From assembly GCA_965261255.1 (NCBI GenBank), contig CBDHCQ010000004.1:930001-994000 (forward strand): a DNA stretch of 64,000 nt. The letters run 5' to 3'. Below the pieces are notes generated by a model. It had not been told where the DNA came from. It saw nothing but the letters and a program-made list of their open reading frames with translations, and searched no databases. The DNA is from Bin80 sp965261255 (GTDB lineage Bacteria; Bacteroidota; Rhodothermia; Rhodothermales; Bin80). The position numbers and the translations under genes are program-made. Below, one piece after another: positions 1 through 9,335 of this stretch (positions are counted from its first letter, which is position 1; each line of letters starts with the position of its first letter).

Positions 1-3000
1 TCAATCGTGCGTGACGAGTCTGTTGCTGGTGGAACAGTCTCGCTTGATATGACGGATGGAGAAGCGGTTATGGACGGCCGCTTGCTGATAGGGTCGGGAG
101 GGTTGGATATTCTTGCTATCCTGCAGCCATTCGCCTCTGTACCAGCCATAGATCTGGCAGGAAGTGCATTCGAACGCATCAATCTGGGGCCGCTTATTGG
201 TCTAGATTCGTTGGCGACGCAACTCACAGGACGCATAGACCATGCGTACTGGGGAAACTCACGGGAGGTTGTGCTGACACTTGAGCCCTCAACAGTGAAT
301 GCACTGACTGTTCGTGGGGGGCAGGTGCACGCCAAAGCATTGGGAGATACGCTCGCGATGATGGCTTCAGTTGCATTGGATGATGGATATATTCAATTGG
401 ATAGCGTGCATGTAGCGCCTGGGCCAACATATATTGCACGGGGTGCCGTTCGGAATTTATCGTTGCAGGATCTTGGCGTTTTGGATGCGCAGCTCACGGG
501 TTCCTTTGATGTGGCCGCCTCAGGCAGTACCTTCCAGGCAATGACAGTACATCATGCCGACATCGCAGCCGGACGAACGGAGATTGGTGAAGTACAATTC
601 GACCGGTTGAATATCGCGGGGGCCATGAGGGACGGAATTGTGAGTCTGAGCAATTTTGACTTATCAAGTAACGCTGGATGGTTGCGTGCAGAGGGAGAGG
701 TAGCACTTTTTGGGGGATCATCGGACACATTACGAATCAGTGGGGGAATCGTCAATGCAGCTCCGCTCGCCGACTGGACTGGGGGCGAGCCGGTATCTGG
801 TGCGCAGACGGATACCCTCTGGGGACAGATGGTGCATCATTTGGATACACTTCGATGGGCCGCTGGGGTGACCGCTGAGCCCATGACATGGAAAACCGTG
901 CGCGTACTTCAGACCTCTGGTTACGCGGAGGGTACATTGTTAGATTTCAAGCCAAGGATCAGCCAAGCAGAAATTACCATTGAACGGGCCTCTGTTCCCA
1001 ATCTGTCCGCACGGCAGGCGTGGTTGCGATTAGACGGGCAACAGAGCAATCTTGGTTATCAGGCACGTATCGGCGTAGATGATCGTCGGTCACTCTACAT
1101 GGAGGGGGCAGTTGACTTTTCGGACCGTCGCGGTGTGCTAGAGCGGTTGGATATGTATTTGAACGAAGAAGAGTGGCATCTCGGAGTGCCTGCAGAAGTT
1201 TTGGTCGATGAAGGCATTCGGATCCGATATTTCGTACTAGAAAGCAAGGAGCAGGAAATCACGCTGGACGGCATCCTCAACCCGGATGGGGAGCAGCGTT
1301 TGGGACTCAGTCTCTACAATGTTGATCTTGCCCCTTTTACGGATATTTTTGGATTCCCTGGATTGGGGGGACGAGCGTCGGCAGATTTGTTCTTCCGTGG
1401 GCCGGCAGCAGCCCCGGAGTTGGAAGGTTCGCTGAGTCTGATCGTGAACTCAGAAGGTGAGCGTATTGGTGACGTATCTGCCCGTATTGGTTATGCGGAT
1501 AACGGTTTGAACACAGATGCACAGTTTGCGCATGTAGACGGCAGCACGCTTTCCATGTCGGGTCTGTTGCCATTCGATCTCAGGCTTAAAAAACAGGAAG
1601 AGGTATCCTTTCCCGAAGCGTCAATGACACTTCAGGCGGATCGCTTCAATATCGGATGGATCAACCCTTTTCTAAGTCAGGAAGAGATCGGTGATATCCG
1701 GGGTAAGCTAACGGCGGATGTTGGTATCTCCGGGTCCCGCAGCGCCCCGGATATGGTTGGTGCGTTCAGCCTTTCTGATGGACACGCTGAGTTGCCACAA
1801 CTCAAGATTTCCCCAACGGCTTTCGAAATGGAAGCAGCTTTGGCGGGTAACACGGTCAATGTTCAAAGGCTGACTGCCGAGAGTGGGCGTGGTACAGTGG
1901 AAGGGCGTGGTCAGGTAATTTTGACAGAACCGGGTCAAGAAGATCTGGACTTGATTGTGGAGCTGGAGGATTTTCGCGTTGTGAATACATCCCCCTATGC
2001 AGCGGATGTCACTGGTTCGCTGGCGTTTGGTGGTACGGTACGCCGCCCCGTACTTACTGGTCATATAGAGATGGCGAACGCAGTCATTCGGCCACAGGAT
2101 GTCCCTGTGGGCCTGTCAAACGGTATGATCCACTTCACCGAAACAGATCTCCAGATGTTAGAGCAGTACTTTAATATCAGGGCGAGTGTCTGGGACACAA
2201 CAACATACTCGCTTGTTGATGCGCTTACTATGGATATATCTGTCGGTATTCCCGGAACTGTACGCCTGCACAGCTTGCAAAACCCGGAAATGAATGTACT
2301 GCTGAGCGGGTCGGTCGCACTATACAAAGAACCTTTCCAGGAGCAGGAGCTTCAGGGTACGGTAAGTATTGTACCGGAGCTCAGCTATTTGCGGCAGTTT
2401 GGTAGACGTTTCGATATTCGTCAAGGCCGGGTGACGTTTGCCGGACCGGCCACGAACCCGTTTTTTGATCTTCAAGCGGCGTTGGATATTCCAAATAGGA
2501 GCGGGCGGGATGCTCCGGTAACGATTCTTCTGGATGCGTCTGGCCTGTTGCAGGAACCGGAGTCCCTGGTACTTGAGTTGCGCAGTGAACCTGTGCAGCT
2601 GGATCGTGCGGATATGATTTCTTATATGGCAACGGGACGCCCGGCGGCTGACGCGTTTCAATTGGGGGGAGGCAGTGCACTACAGAGCGGCGGAGATCTG
2701 GCCTTGCGTCAATTGTCAAGCCTGGTTGCGGGTGCAGCCGGGGCGGGACTGGGGCTTGATGTCGTACAAATTGACCCGGAAGCCGCGGGAGGAGTGACCG
2801 TAACCGCAGGAAAGTATGTGTCTCGCAAACTGTTTGCATCCGTAAAATGGCCGATCACCAAAGAGGCGACCACGACGAGCACTACGATTGAAAGCAACAA
2901 GGAATTGGTCATTGAGTACGCGCTGTACCCATGGCTTCTGGCCCGCATGCGTGGGGATGCCGGGGCAGTTGGGCTTAGTTTACTGTATCAGTACACCTGG

Positions 3001-3003
3001 TAG
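1..3003 (+). CDS. tamB: TamB-like translocation/assembly protein, C-terminal part (5' end outside window)
   Basis: About 998 residues are readable from a GTG at position 7, but the frame is open to the window edge, so the true start is probably upstream; TamB proteins are usually 1200-1700 residues. The body is a long run of short beta-strand segments with no obvious catalytic motif, as expected for the TamB/DUF490 beta-helix groove that bridges the periplasm. The last ~350 residues carry the typical DUF490 end: a region like 'LRQFGRRFDIRQGRVTF', then a Gly/Ala-rich stretch and a final 'YALYPWLLARMRGD' strand ending in Trp. Known family members move phospholipid or assist outer-membrane protein assembly. 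The stop codon directly abuts the ATG of mlaE, which suggests translational coupling and a shared lipid-transport role. Confidence 0.85.
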   Translation, partial: SIVRDESVAGGTVSLDMTDGEAVMDGRLLIGSGGLDILAILQPFASVPAIDLAGSAFERINLGPLIGLDSLATQLTGRIDHAYWGNSREVVLTLEPSTVNALTVRGGQVHAKALGDTLAMMASVALDDGYIQLDSVHVAPGPTYIARGAVRNLSLQDLGVLDAQLTGSFDVAASGSTFQAMTVHHADIAAGRTEIGEVQFDRLNIAGAMRDGIVSLSNFDLSSNAGWLRAEGEVALFGGSSDTLRISGGIVNAAPLADWTGGEPVSGAQTDTLWGQMVHHLDTLRWAAGVTAEPMTWKTVRVLQTSGYAEGTLLDFKPRISQAEITIERASVPNLSARQAWLRLDGQQSNLGYQARIGVDDRRSLYMEGAVDFSDRRGVLERLDMYLNEEEWHLGVPAEVLVDEGIRIRYFVLESKEQEITLDGILNPDGEQRLGLSLYNVDLAPFTDIFGFPGLGGRASADLFFRGPAAAPELEGSLSLIVNSEGERIGDVSARIGYADNGLNTDAQFAHVDGSTLSMSGLLPFDLRLKKQEEVSFPEASMTLQADRFNIGWINPFLSQEEIGDIRGKLTADVGISGSRSAPDMVGAFSLSDGHAELPQLKISPTAFEMEAALAGNTVNVQRLTAESGRGTVEGRGQVILTEPGQEDLDLIVELEDFRVVNTSPYAADVTGSLAFGGTVRRPVLTGHIEMANAVIRPQDVPVGLSNGMIHFTETDLQMLEQYFNIRASVWDTTTYSLVDALTMDISVGIPGTVRLHSLQNPEMNVLLSGSVALYKEPFQEQELQGTVSIVPELSYLRQFGRRFDIRQGRVTFAGPATNPFFDLQAALDIPNRSGRDAPVTILLDASGLLQEPESLVLELRSEPVQLDRADMISYMATGRPAADAFQLGGGSALQSGGDLALRQLSSLVAGAAGAGLGLDVVQIDPEAAGGVTVTAGKYVSRKLFASVKWPITKEATTTSTTIESNKELVIEYALYPWLLARMRGDAGAVGLSLLYQYTW

Positions 3004-3765
3004 ATGCGCTTGATAGCAAATACGCTTGAGCAGGTTGGGGCCATCTCAACGTTCGCGGGAACGTTTTTCGGACAGTTGTTTCGGCGGCCTTTTGAGGGGC
3101 GGGAGTTGATCAGGCAGATGGATGAAACCGGTACGAAGAGCCTCGTTCTGGTGTTGGTCACAGGTTGCTCAATTGGGATTGTGCTTTCCATGCAAAGCCG
3201 GGGCACATTGGCACGGTTCGGGGCGGAAGCGGTGCTTCCCAGCATGTTGGCGTTATCAGTGGTTAAAGAGATCGGCCCAGTGATCACTTCGCTGGTCCTT
3301 GCAGGGCGTCTGGGCGCCGGAATAGCTGCTGAACTAGGATCTATGCGTGTAACTGAGCAGATTGATGCACTGGAGGTAGCGGCATTACAACCCTTCAAGT
3401 ATCTCGTCGTCACTCGGGTTCTGGCCTGTGTGGTGATGTTTCCGCTCTTGACGATTGCCTGTGACGTTGTAGCACTTCTTGGCGGATATGCGGAATCATT
3501 ACTGTCAAGTGATCTGGACTATCGATTATTTGTGGATCAGGCGTTTTCGAGCTTGCGTCTGTCAGATGTGATTTTTTCTACGGCAAAGACGAGTGTTTTC
3601 GGGTTTCTGGTTTCTATTGTGGGTTGTTATTCCGGGTATTTCGTCCGCGGGGGCACCCGTGAAGTTGGACAGGCTGCCATGCGTGCAGTAGTCATCGGTT
3701 CACTTCTTGTGCTTGTGGCAGATGTTCTAATGGTTCGCCTCTCGCTAATTCTATTTGGAGGCTGA
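3004..3765 (+). CDS. mlaE: MlaE-family ABC transporter permease
   Basis: A 253-residue polytopic inner-membrane protein of the MlaE/Ttg2B permease family, the usual length. Seen in the sequence: several hydrophobic segments and the family signature around residues 75-125 (ALSVVKEIGPVITSLVLAG, RLGAGIAAELGSMRVTEQID, ALEV). Its family forms the membrane part of the MCE-type ABC importer/exporter that shuttles phospholipid between inner membrane and periplasm. The ATG follows the upstream TAG with no gap, and the 3' end overlaps the ribosome-binding site of mlaF, so tamB-mlaE-mlaF look like one transcript. Confidence 0.93.
   Translation: MRLIANTLEQVGAISTFAGTFFGQLFRRPFEGRELIRQMDETGTKSLVLVLVTGCSIGIVLSMQSRGTLARFGAEAVLPSMLALSVVKEIGPVITSLVLAGRLGAGIAAELGSMRVTEQIDALEVAALQPFKYLVVTRVLACVVMFPLLTIACDVVALLGGYAESLLSSDLDYRLFVDQAFSSLRLSDVIFSTAKTSVFGFLVSIVGCYSGYFVRGGTREVGQAAMRAVVIGSLLVLVADVLMVRLSLILFGG
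3757..3761 (+). promoter_or_regulatory. Ribosome-binding site deciding the mlaF start
   Basis: GGAGG inside the last codons of mlaE, five bases before ATG at 3767. It favours the ATG over the in-frame TTG at 3755, which overlaps the site itself. Confidence 0.7.
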
Positions 3766-3766
3766 T

Positions 3767-4501
3767 ATGTCGGTACCCAAAGCCGAAATCGTTGTTAAGG
3801 ATCTGCATAAAGCATTTGGAGATCGGAAGATCTTGCGTGGAGTGTCTGTGAATGCTGAGCGCGGCAGCACCGTGGCAGTTATGGGAGGGTCTGGTACGGG
3901 GAAGAGCGTCCTGCTCAAACATTTGGTTGGCTTGATTGAGCCGGATGCCGGGGAAATCTGGGTACAGGGGAAACGGGTAGATCAACTGAATAGGCCTGAT
4001 CTTAATGTGCTGCGACTCCGAATCGGCTATCTCTTTCAGGGGGGCGCGCTGTTTGACTCAATGACGGTGGAAAAGAACCTTGATTTTGTTCTGCGCCGGC
4101 ATAGCCAATTATCAAGGCAGGAACGAATGGAGCAGATTCATGAGGCTATCGCATGGGTAAACCTGCCTCACGCAGCCAAACAGTACCCGGCCGAGTTGTC
4201 AGGCGGCCAGAAGAAGCGAATCGCGTTAGCCCGTGCCATCATCCTGCGCCCGGACATCCTGTTATGCGATGAACCCACAACTGGATTGGATCCCGCGAGT
4301 GTTCGCACGGTGTCCAACCTGATCATGCGACTGAAGGCTGAGCGTGGCATCACGACGATAGCGATCACTCATGACCTGCTGTGTGCAGAAATTATTGCTG
4401 ATTATGCATTATTTCTGTATCGGGGGCGAGCTCTTGCCGAGGGCACGTTAAATGAATTACGTTCAAGCGAACATCCTGAACTGCGTGCATTTTTCGGATG
4501 A
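3767..4501 (+). CDS. mlaF: MlaF-family ABC transporter ATP-binding protein
   Basis: A 244-residue ABC ATPase. Visible motifs: Walker A GGSGTGKSVLLKH (about residues 41-53), Q-loop in YLFQGGALFDSMTV, signature LSGGQKKRIALARA (about 143), Walker B ILLCDEPTTGLDP, and H-loop AITHDL. The FQGGALFDS stretch is characteristic of MlaF/Ttg2A lipid transporters. It should pair with the MlaE permease encoded immediately upstream and energise lipid movement. ATG 3767 is chosen over TTG 3755 because of a well-spaced GGAGG. It overlaps nothing but sits one base after the mlaE stop. Confidence 0.94.
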   Translation: MSVPKAEIVVKDLHKAFGDRKILRGVSVNAERGSTVAVMGGSGTGKSVLLKHLVGLIEPDAGEIWVQGKRVDQLNRPDLNVLRLRIGYLFQGGALFDSMTVEKNLDFVLRRHSQLSRQERMEQIHEAIAWVNLPHAAKQYPAELSGGQKKRIALARAIILRPDILLCDEPTTGLDPASVRTVSNLIMRLKAERGITTIAITHDLLCAEIIADYALFLYRGRALAEGTLNELRSSEHPELRAFFG

Positions 4502-4552
4502 TTCCAGAATTAAACCGAGGGTGATTGTCTCCATGAGAGAATGGAGGTACTC

Positions 4553-4639
4553 GTGAAACCCCGAACGAGTGATGCTTATGCGTGCATTGAGGAAATACTG
4601 ATTAGTGGCTATGAGAGCTTCGAGTCAATCCTCCTGTGA
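4553..4639 (+). CDS. Possible micro-ORF, 28 aa, in the mlaF-mlaD gap
   Basis: A GTG-initiated 28-codon frame preceded by GGAGGT (4544-4549). The product would be acidic (IEEIL, YESFESILL) with no recognisable domain. It is listed because the 272-base gap is otherwise unexplained inside a tight operon; it may simply be spacer. Confidence 0.2.
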   Translation: MKPRTSDAYACIEEILISGYESFESILL

Positions 4640-4677
4640 TCGTGACTGGTTTGCGACGAAACAGATTTGGAGATATT

Positions 4678-4773
4678 ATGAACGAGAGCTTACGGGACCG
4701 ACAAGATTTTTTGACGTCACGGTGCAACGTTGAAGATCCGTTATCTTTCCATTATGACTTAACAAACAGATAG
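4678..4773 (+). CDS. Possible micro-ORF, 31 aa, abutting mlaD
   Basis: ATG at 4678, preceded by TTGGAGA at a suitable distance, opens a 31-codon frame that ends in TAG exactly one base before the ATG of mlaD (TAG-ATG). That is the same junction as between tamB and mlaE. The predicted peptide is polar, soluble-looking and matches nothing I recognise. It could be a translational coupler for mlaD or chance. Confidence 0.3.
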   Translation: MNESLRDRQDFLTSRCNVEDPLSFHYDLTNR

Positions 4774-5835
4774 ATGTCAAGTAGAGCACGCGTCGGTCTT
4801 GTTGTAATCATTTGTCTGGGGCTTTTTGCGGCTGTCTTGCTCATCGTAGGCAGCCGGACATTGTTGTTCAGTGATCGGTTTCTGGTTCGGTCACAGTTTA
4901 ATTCTGTCGCAGGCCTGAGTGCGGGAGCTGACGTTCAGTTCCAGGGGGTGAGTGTTGGGGCGGTTCAGAGCGTAGCGTTACCTGGTGAGCCAGGTGGAAT
5001 GATTGAAGTGACTATGGGTATCCGAACGAGCGCCCGCTCGGTCATGCACCGGGATACGCAAGCTCAAATCAAGACGCAGGGGCTCCTGGGTAGCATGATC
5101 GTGGTCTTGGTTAACCCCTCGCAGACAGATACTCCGCCGCTGCCCCTGGAAAGTGGTGACATGATTGTTGGTGTTGATCCGTTCGATTTATTTGAAATAA
5201 CCGATAAGGCACTGGCCTCTGTACTGCGCTTTGAACAATCTGCTACATCCTTTGAAGCAATTGTAGATGATATTCGAGCCGGGGAGGGTACACTGGGTAA
5301 GCTGGTTTATGATCCAGAGCTCTATAACAGCATGGTTGCCACCGCTCAGGAGACTGAGCGTCTGATGGCCAACCTAGGTGATGATGCAGAAGCGTTGGTA
5401 GCACTCGCCACCCAGGCTACTGAGGGTGTAGAATCCATTCTGGGCAAACTTGATGAGGGGGAGGGTACGTTTGCTCAGCTTCTGAATGAACCAGGCCTGT
5501 ACCAGTCCGTGCAGTCCACAGCGGATACATTACAGCAAATTATAAGGGGATTAGGCAGCATCACTGCGCGTGTTGAAGTTATGGCTGATTGGGCTTCTCT
5601 TGGAGCTTTTAGGTTTGCGGAACTCATGGAGGCCAGTAAACATAATTGGCTGTTCAAACGCTACTTTGAAGAGCGTGGATTTATGGAGCAGGCGCCGTTT
5701 GAGATACGTGAACGGGCGATTGCGGAGAGCTTTCAGGCATTGGAGGCCAAGGAGCTGGAGCTCCTAGATCTGGAAGAGCGTCTCATTCGTCAGCAAGCAA
5801 AACTGGACTCCCTTCAGCAGCAACTTGATCAGTAA
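4774..5835 (+). CDS. mlaD: MlaD-like MCE-domain protein
   Basis: A 353-residue protein with one N-terminal membrane helix (residues ~7-29), then an MCE/MlaD domain (~35-120; 'RSQFNSVAGLSAGADVQFQG' followed by GVSVGAV and LLGSMIV). Next come two repeats of the form EGTLGKLVYDPELYNS / EGTFAQLLNEPGLYQS (~170-255), and a C-terminal charged coiled coil (~315-353). MCE proteins form hexameric lipid-conducting rings in the periplasm and dock on MlaE/MlaF, which are encoded just upstream. The long helical tail is typical of Bacteroidota-type MlaD proteins that reach into the periplasm. The start ATG directly follows an in-frame-unrelated TAG. Confidence 0.9.
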   Translation: MSSRARVGLVVIICLGLFAAVLLIVGSRTLLFSDRFLVRSQFNSVAGLSAGADVQFQGVSVGAVQSVALPGEPGGMIEVTMGIRTSARSVMHRDTQAQIKTQGLLGSMIVVLVNPSQTDTPPLPLESGDMIVGVDPFDLFEITDKALASVLRFEQSATSFEAIVDDIRAGEGTLGKLVYDPELYNSMVATAQETERLMANLGDDAEALVALATQATEGVESILGKLDEGEGTFAQLLNEPGLYQSVQSTADTLQQIIRGLGSITARVEVMADWASLGAFRFAELMEASKHNWLFKRYFEERGFMEQAPFEIRERAIAESFQALEAKELELLDLEERLIRQQAKLDSLQQQLDQ

Positions 5836-5837
5836 AC

Positions 5838-6422
5838 GTGGCTCACGATATCACCTACTCGGCACGAGCACGCTGGTGCCCCAGCCGTTCGCTGCTGGGT
5901 CGTTTTTTCTTTCACAGAGTTGATAACCGGCGACAGGCTGAGGCCTGGTATATAATTGCGATATCAAGCATCATCGTAGTAGTGGTCATAGTGCAGTTCA
6001 TAACCTGGAGTTTACTGGCAGAAGAGATTGCTGCCAACTCCGTTATAGCCATGTGGTACTGGTCTGTGCAGATAGTTGTTGGCAGCCTGATTCTTATTGG
6101 TGGATTTCTGGGTTATTGTCCACGGGTCAGTGTTGTAGTGAAAGAATCTTTGTTTCGGGTTCGTCAGGGCAAACGGTCATTTGAGATTGACCTTGCGTAC
6201 CTAGCAGATTGTCGGATTGTGCCAGCACTGCATTACTATCGCCATTGGCGGCGGCAGGGAAATGTGGAGCATTTCATGACGCACGTTCCACCCGATGTAT
6301 TATTGATTTATTACGAACAGGGCTGCATAGCAATCGGTATTGATTCTGATGCGCACTCAGATTTGCTTGTTGCCTTGAATAAGCCTGATTCTGTTGAGGT
6401 CACAGCCCCTAATGTTGTTTGA
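5838..6422 (+). CDS. Membrane protein of unknown function, two TM helices
   Basis: A 194-residue protein, GTG start two bases after the mlaD stop, so probably co-transcribed. Two hydrophobic helices (about residues 37-60 and 69-92) are followed by a soluble C-terminal half with beta-strand character (VSVVVKESLFRVRQGKRSFEIDLAYLADCRIV), resembling small two-helix plus PH-like membrane proteins. No catalytic motif is seen. Its 3' end overlaps the start of tgt by 11 bases. The position suggests a link to the envelope operon, but function is unknown. Confidence 0.6.
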   Translation: MAHDITYSARARWCPSRSLLGRFFFHRVDNRRQAEAWYIIAISSIIVVVVIVQFITWSLLAEEIAANSVIAMWYWSVQIVVGSLILIGGFLGYCPRVSVVVKESLFRVRQGKRSFEIDLAYLADCRIVPALHYYRHWRRQGNVEHFMTHVPPDVLLIYYEQGCIAIGIDSDAHSDLLVALNKPDSVEVTAPNVV

Positions 6423-7536
6423 AGTCTCACATGAATCCGAGGCTGCACGGGCGGGCAGACTGGTGACTGGGCGTGGTGAGATACAAACGCCGGTATTTAT
6501 GCCTGTGGGGACGGCAGGAACCGTGAAAGGCTTGTCTCCGCGTGAATTAAAACGGGACCTGGGCGCGCAAATTATTCTCGGGAACACCTACCACCTCTAT
6601 TTGCGGCCCGGTGCTGAGTATCTGAGGCGAGCGGATGGATTGCACAAGTTCATGGCCTGGGACCGTCCGATTCTTACCGATTCGGGGGGATATCAGGTTT
6701 ATTCTCTGGCAAGTCGCTGCAAGATTAACGACGAAGGTGCAATGTTTCAGAGTCACATTGACGGATCCAGGCATTTGTTTACGCCGGAAAGTGTGATAGA
6801 TTTTCAACGCATATTGGGGTCTGACATAATGATGGTGCTGGACGAATGTCCACCAGCGGGAGTCAGCCGGTCAAGAGCAAGGGAAGCCAATCGGCGGACG
6901 GCTGACTGGGCTCTGCGAAGCAAGGTGCAGTGTGAGGCAACCCGCTCACTATATGGGCACACACAGCGACTCTTTGCAATAGTACAGGGAAGCACGTTTA
7001 CAGATCTACGGCGGGAGTCCGCAGAGGAGCTAGTGGCTATGGATTTTCCCGGTTACGCAATTGGTGGTCTTTCGGTCGGGGAAGAAGCGGAATCGCTCTA
7101 CGAAATGGTCAGCGTTACCTGTGAACTGTTACCACCCTATAAACCTCGTTACCTAATGGGGGTAGGCACGCCGGCAAACCTGCTGGAGGCTATTGGTCGT
7201 GGTGTGGATATGTTTGACTGTGTGATGCCCACGCGCAACGGACGCAATGGCATGCTGTTTACCACGCAAGGCGTTATAAATATTCGCAACCGCAAGTGGG
7301 CGACTGATTATACTGCATTGGACAGCGGGCTGGATTGTTATGCAAGTCAGTCCTTTACACGTTCCTATGTGCGACATCTGTTCCAGTGCAATGAAATTCT
7401 GGGGTTGCAAATCTCTGCAATGCAGAATTTAGCTTTGTATGCGTGGTTGATGCGTGGTGCGCGATTGGCAATTCAAGAAGGTCGTTATGCCGATTTTGCA
7501 AGAACTATGAGTGAACAACTCAGTCGTCGGCTTTAA
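6412..7536 (+). CDS. tgt: tRNA-guanine transglycosylase (queuine tRNA-ribosyltransferase)
   Basis: A 374-residue enzyme of the usual bacterial length that exchanges guanine-34 for preQ1 in tRNAs with GUN anticodons. Seen: nucleophile/active-site region 'LTDSGGYQVYSL' with catalytic Asp, 'DIMMVLDECPP', 'YAIGGLSVGE', and the second Asp in 'MFDCVMPTRNGRNG'. The usual four-ligand zinc site CxCxxC near the C-terminus is altered: only isolated Cys (LDCYASQSF, LFQCNEI) are seen rather than a clear C-x-C-x2-C cluster. The upstream TTG at 6394 is possible, but ATG 6412 gives the family N-terminus MLFEVSHESE. It overlaps the preceding membrane-protein gene. Confidence 0.93.
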   Translation: MLFEVSHESEAARAGRLVTGRGEIQTPVFMPVGTAGTVKGLSPRELKRDLGAQIILGNTYHLYLRPGAEYLRRADGLHKFMAWDRPILTDSGGYQVYSLASRCKINDEGAMFQSHIDGSRHLFTPESVIDFQRILGSDIMMVLDECPPAGVSRSRAREANRRTADWALRSKVQCEATRSLYGHTQRLFAIVQGSTFTDLRRESAEELVAMDFPGYAIGGLSVGEEAESLYEMVSVTCELLPPYKPRYLMGVGTPANLLEAIGRGVDMFDCVMPTRNGRNGMLFTTQGVINIRNRKWATDYTALDSGLDCYASQSFTRSYVRHLFQCNEILGLQISAMQNLALYAWLMRGARLAIQEGRYADFARTMSEQLSRRL

Positions 7537-7864
7537 CGTTGGCAATTAGGCATAGAATTCCCGGTGTAGCAGGATTCTCCACGACTAGGAAAAGCTTGCG
7601 AGGGGGCTACAATCTTTGCGATTTATATAAGAATGCGCACTACAACTTTTGGAGAAGCGATTTACAGTTTTTACGGCTAAACAGTCTGGTCTTCGCGTAT
7701 TATTAGTCTTGGAGGGTTTTAAAGCATGATTTCGAATCCGTATGTAGTTTGTGGGAGAAGTCTGCGGTTGTTAGGCTGGATTCACTCGCGGGCGATTTAA
7801 GCATCACCACGTCTGGAGCCGAATTCGCAAGCATACTTCTTGTAAAATCAGGCTATCGTGTATC
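7537..7864. other. Intergenic region after tgt
   Basis: 328 bases between tgt and the GWxTD-like gene. No terminator with a T-run is obvious. The only possible coding element is a 24-codon frame at 7726-7800. Confidence 0.5.
7726..7800 (+). CDS. Possible micro-ORF, 24 aa
   Basis: ATG with a strong GGAGG at 7711-7715 (ten bases upstream), 24 codons, stop TAA. The peptide (MISNPYVVCGRSL...) has no known relatives that I recognise. It could be a leader peptide for the downstream gene or chance. Confidence 0.2.
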   Translation: MISNPYVVCGRSLRLLGWIHSRAI

Positions 7865-9184
7865 ATGAGAAAATGGGTGACAACGCAAACAATTATCGCG
7901 GCACTACTCGCTTTTTGTGTGACGGCAGATGTTTCAGCCCAAGTTCGCTTAGCAGGTGATAATAATGGACTGAGCGTGAACGGGAAGATTATTGACACCG
8001 GAAATCTACATGAAAGTCTGTTCAATGTAGCCGAAATCCTGAGCGCCACGAGCGATAGCTTTGGCTTTCAGGTATTTGCTGACGGAGCTTTCCCGATGCG
8101 AGCCAAAATAAATGGTTCATCGTATGAAATTTGGAGAGATAGAATTATAGAGTCTTGCGAAAATAGCGACGCGGATCACGAGGTCCAGGTCCATTTACGA
8201 CCTGATCCTCTCGTGATGATAGGAACACGCGGAAAACCACGAAAATTGGGAACCTTAGTCCAGTTCCAGATACGACGAGACCCTCCGATACAACCATTCT
8301 CTCTCATGTCAGCATGGATTAGGCATGAGGAAGAAAATGCTTTCAGTCACCAGGTTGAGACGTCATTTTTGGTCTACTCATTTAAGGGAGATGGGCAGCA
8401 AACGGATCTGTTTGTCAATTATGGAGTCCACTTGGATCCCATATACAAACGCTCGGCCGGAATGACAGTGGAAAGTGCGAATATCAGCACATTTCTCATC
8501 AACGATCAGGGAGATACCTTAGTTGAGCGTGCCCGCCAATTCGATTATTCAACCAATCAGGTAAAGGCATTTCCCGATAGGTATCTATGGGTTTATACGC
8601 AACAAATGCAGGTGTCGTCAGATGCACATAACCTCATGGTCGTTCAGGAAGCTGACGGACAGACTACGGATCTTCGGCGTCGGAAGATTAAAATGCCGGG
8701 TTATGATCAGTCTGGTCTAAGGATTAGTGACGTAATGCTTGCTTATTCGGTTGAACAGACGGAAAGTGATATTCCCCCAAGTGCCAATGAAATTATCCGT
8801 AAAGGTTTCTCAATATTGCCTGCGGTACGGAATGTATACTCAACTGAATGGCCGATCTATCTATATTTTGAGGTCTATGGGTTAGCTCTGAACGCTCGGA
8901 GGAGAACGGATTACGATGTAGAAATCACACTGGAGCCCAAGAATGCTGATTATAAGGATCGGGATTTGTTCAGATGGAAAAGGGGCAGAGAGGGAGTATC
9001 CGTAGCCTATAAGGGCAACAGTTCAGAGTCGGAGGAATCTCTGTACCAGATACTTGATGTTAGTGACCAGAAAACAGGGCTATACACGCTAACCTTGTCT
9101 GTTCGGGATAACGAGACGGGTGAGGAGTCTGAGCGGATTCAGGACCTGTTTTTGCAGAGATGGGGGTTGTCGTGTAGTGAGTGA
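7865..9184 (+). CDS. Secreted GWxTD-like domain protein
   Basis: 439 residues with a clear Sec signal peptide (ALLAFCVTADVSAQ, cleavage near residue 26). The C-terminal two thirds resemble the C-terminal part of the GWxTD-domain proteins common in Rhodothermota and related phyla: a beta-rich region with 'LRISDVMLAYSVEQ', a 'PIYLYFEVYGLALNARRRTDYDVEITL' strand pair, and a final 'GLYTLTLSVRDNETGEES' strand. The GWxTD motif itself is not seen, and the N-terminal TPR-like part of longer relatives is missing. Function of the family is not established. The gene stands alone, with 328 bases upstream and a convergent neighbour downstream. Confidence 0.6.
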   Translation: MRKWVTTQTIIAALLAFCVTADVSAQVRLAGDNNGLSVNGKIIDTGNLHESLFNVAEILSATSDSFGFQVFADGAFPMRAKINGSSYEIWRDRIIESCENSDADHEVQVHLRPDPLVMIGTRGKPRKLGTLVQFQIRRDPPIQPFSLMSAWIRHEEENAFSHQVETSFLVYSFKGDGQQTDLFVNYGVHLDPIYKRSAGMTVESANISTFLINDQGDTLVERARQFDYSTNQVKAFPDRYLWVYTQQMQVSSDAHNLMVVQEADGQTTDLRRRKIKMPGYDQSGLRISDVMLAYSVEQTESDIPPSANEIIRKGFSILPAVRNVYSTEWPIYLYFEVYGLALNARRRTDYDVEITLEPKNADYKDRDLFRWKRGREGVSVAYKGNSSESEESLYQILDVSDQKTGLYTLTLSVRDNETGEESERIQDLFLQRWGLSCSE

Positions 9185-9335
9185 GTGGGGTAGCCGCTTG
9201 GAAGCTCCTCATCCATGGGAGAACGTCCGGGCCCAGCGGAATGGCGAGGGGTCCGATATAAGGTTAAGAGCTATCTGAGTGCCTGGCCGTTCAGTACATA
9301 AAACCTCCGGCTTTTCCTCGTTGTGGGGCCGACGG

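Noticed and set aside
2320..2839. Minus-strand frames of 113-152 codons inside tamB
   Set aside because: Low-complexity antisense readings of the tamB gene with no domain or start signal.
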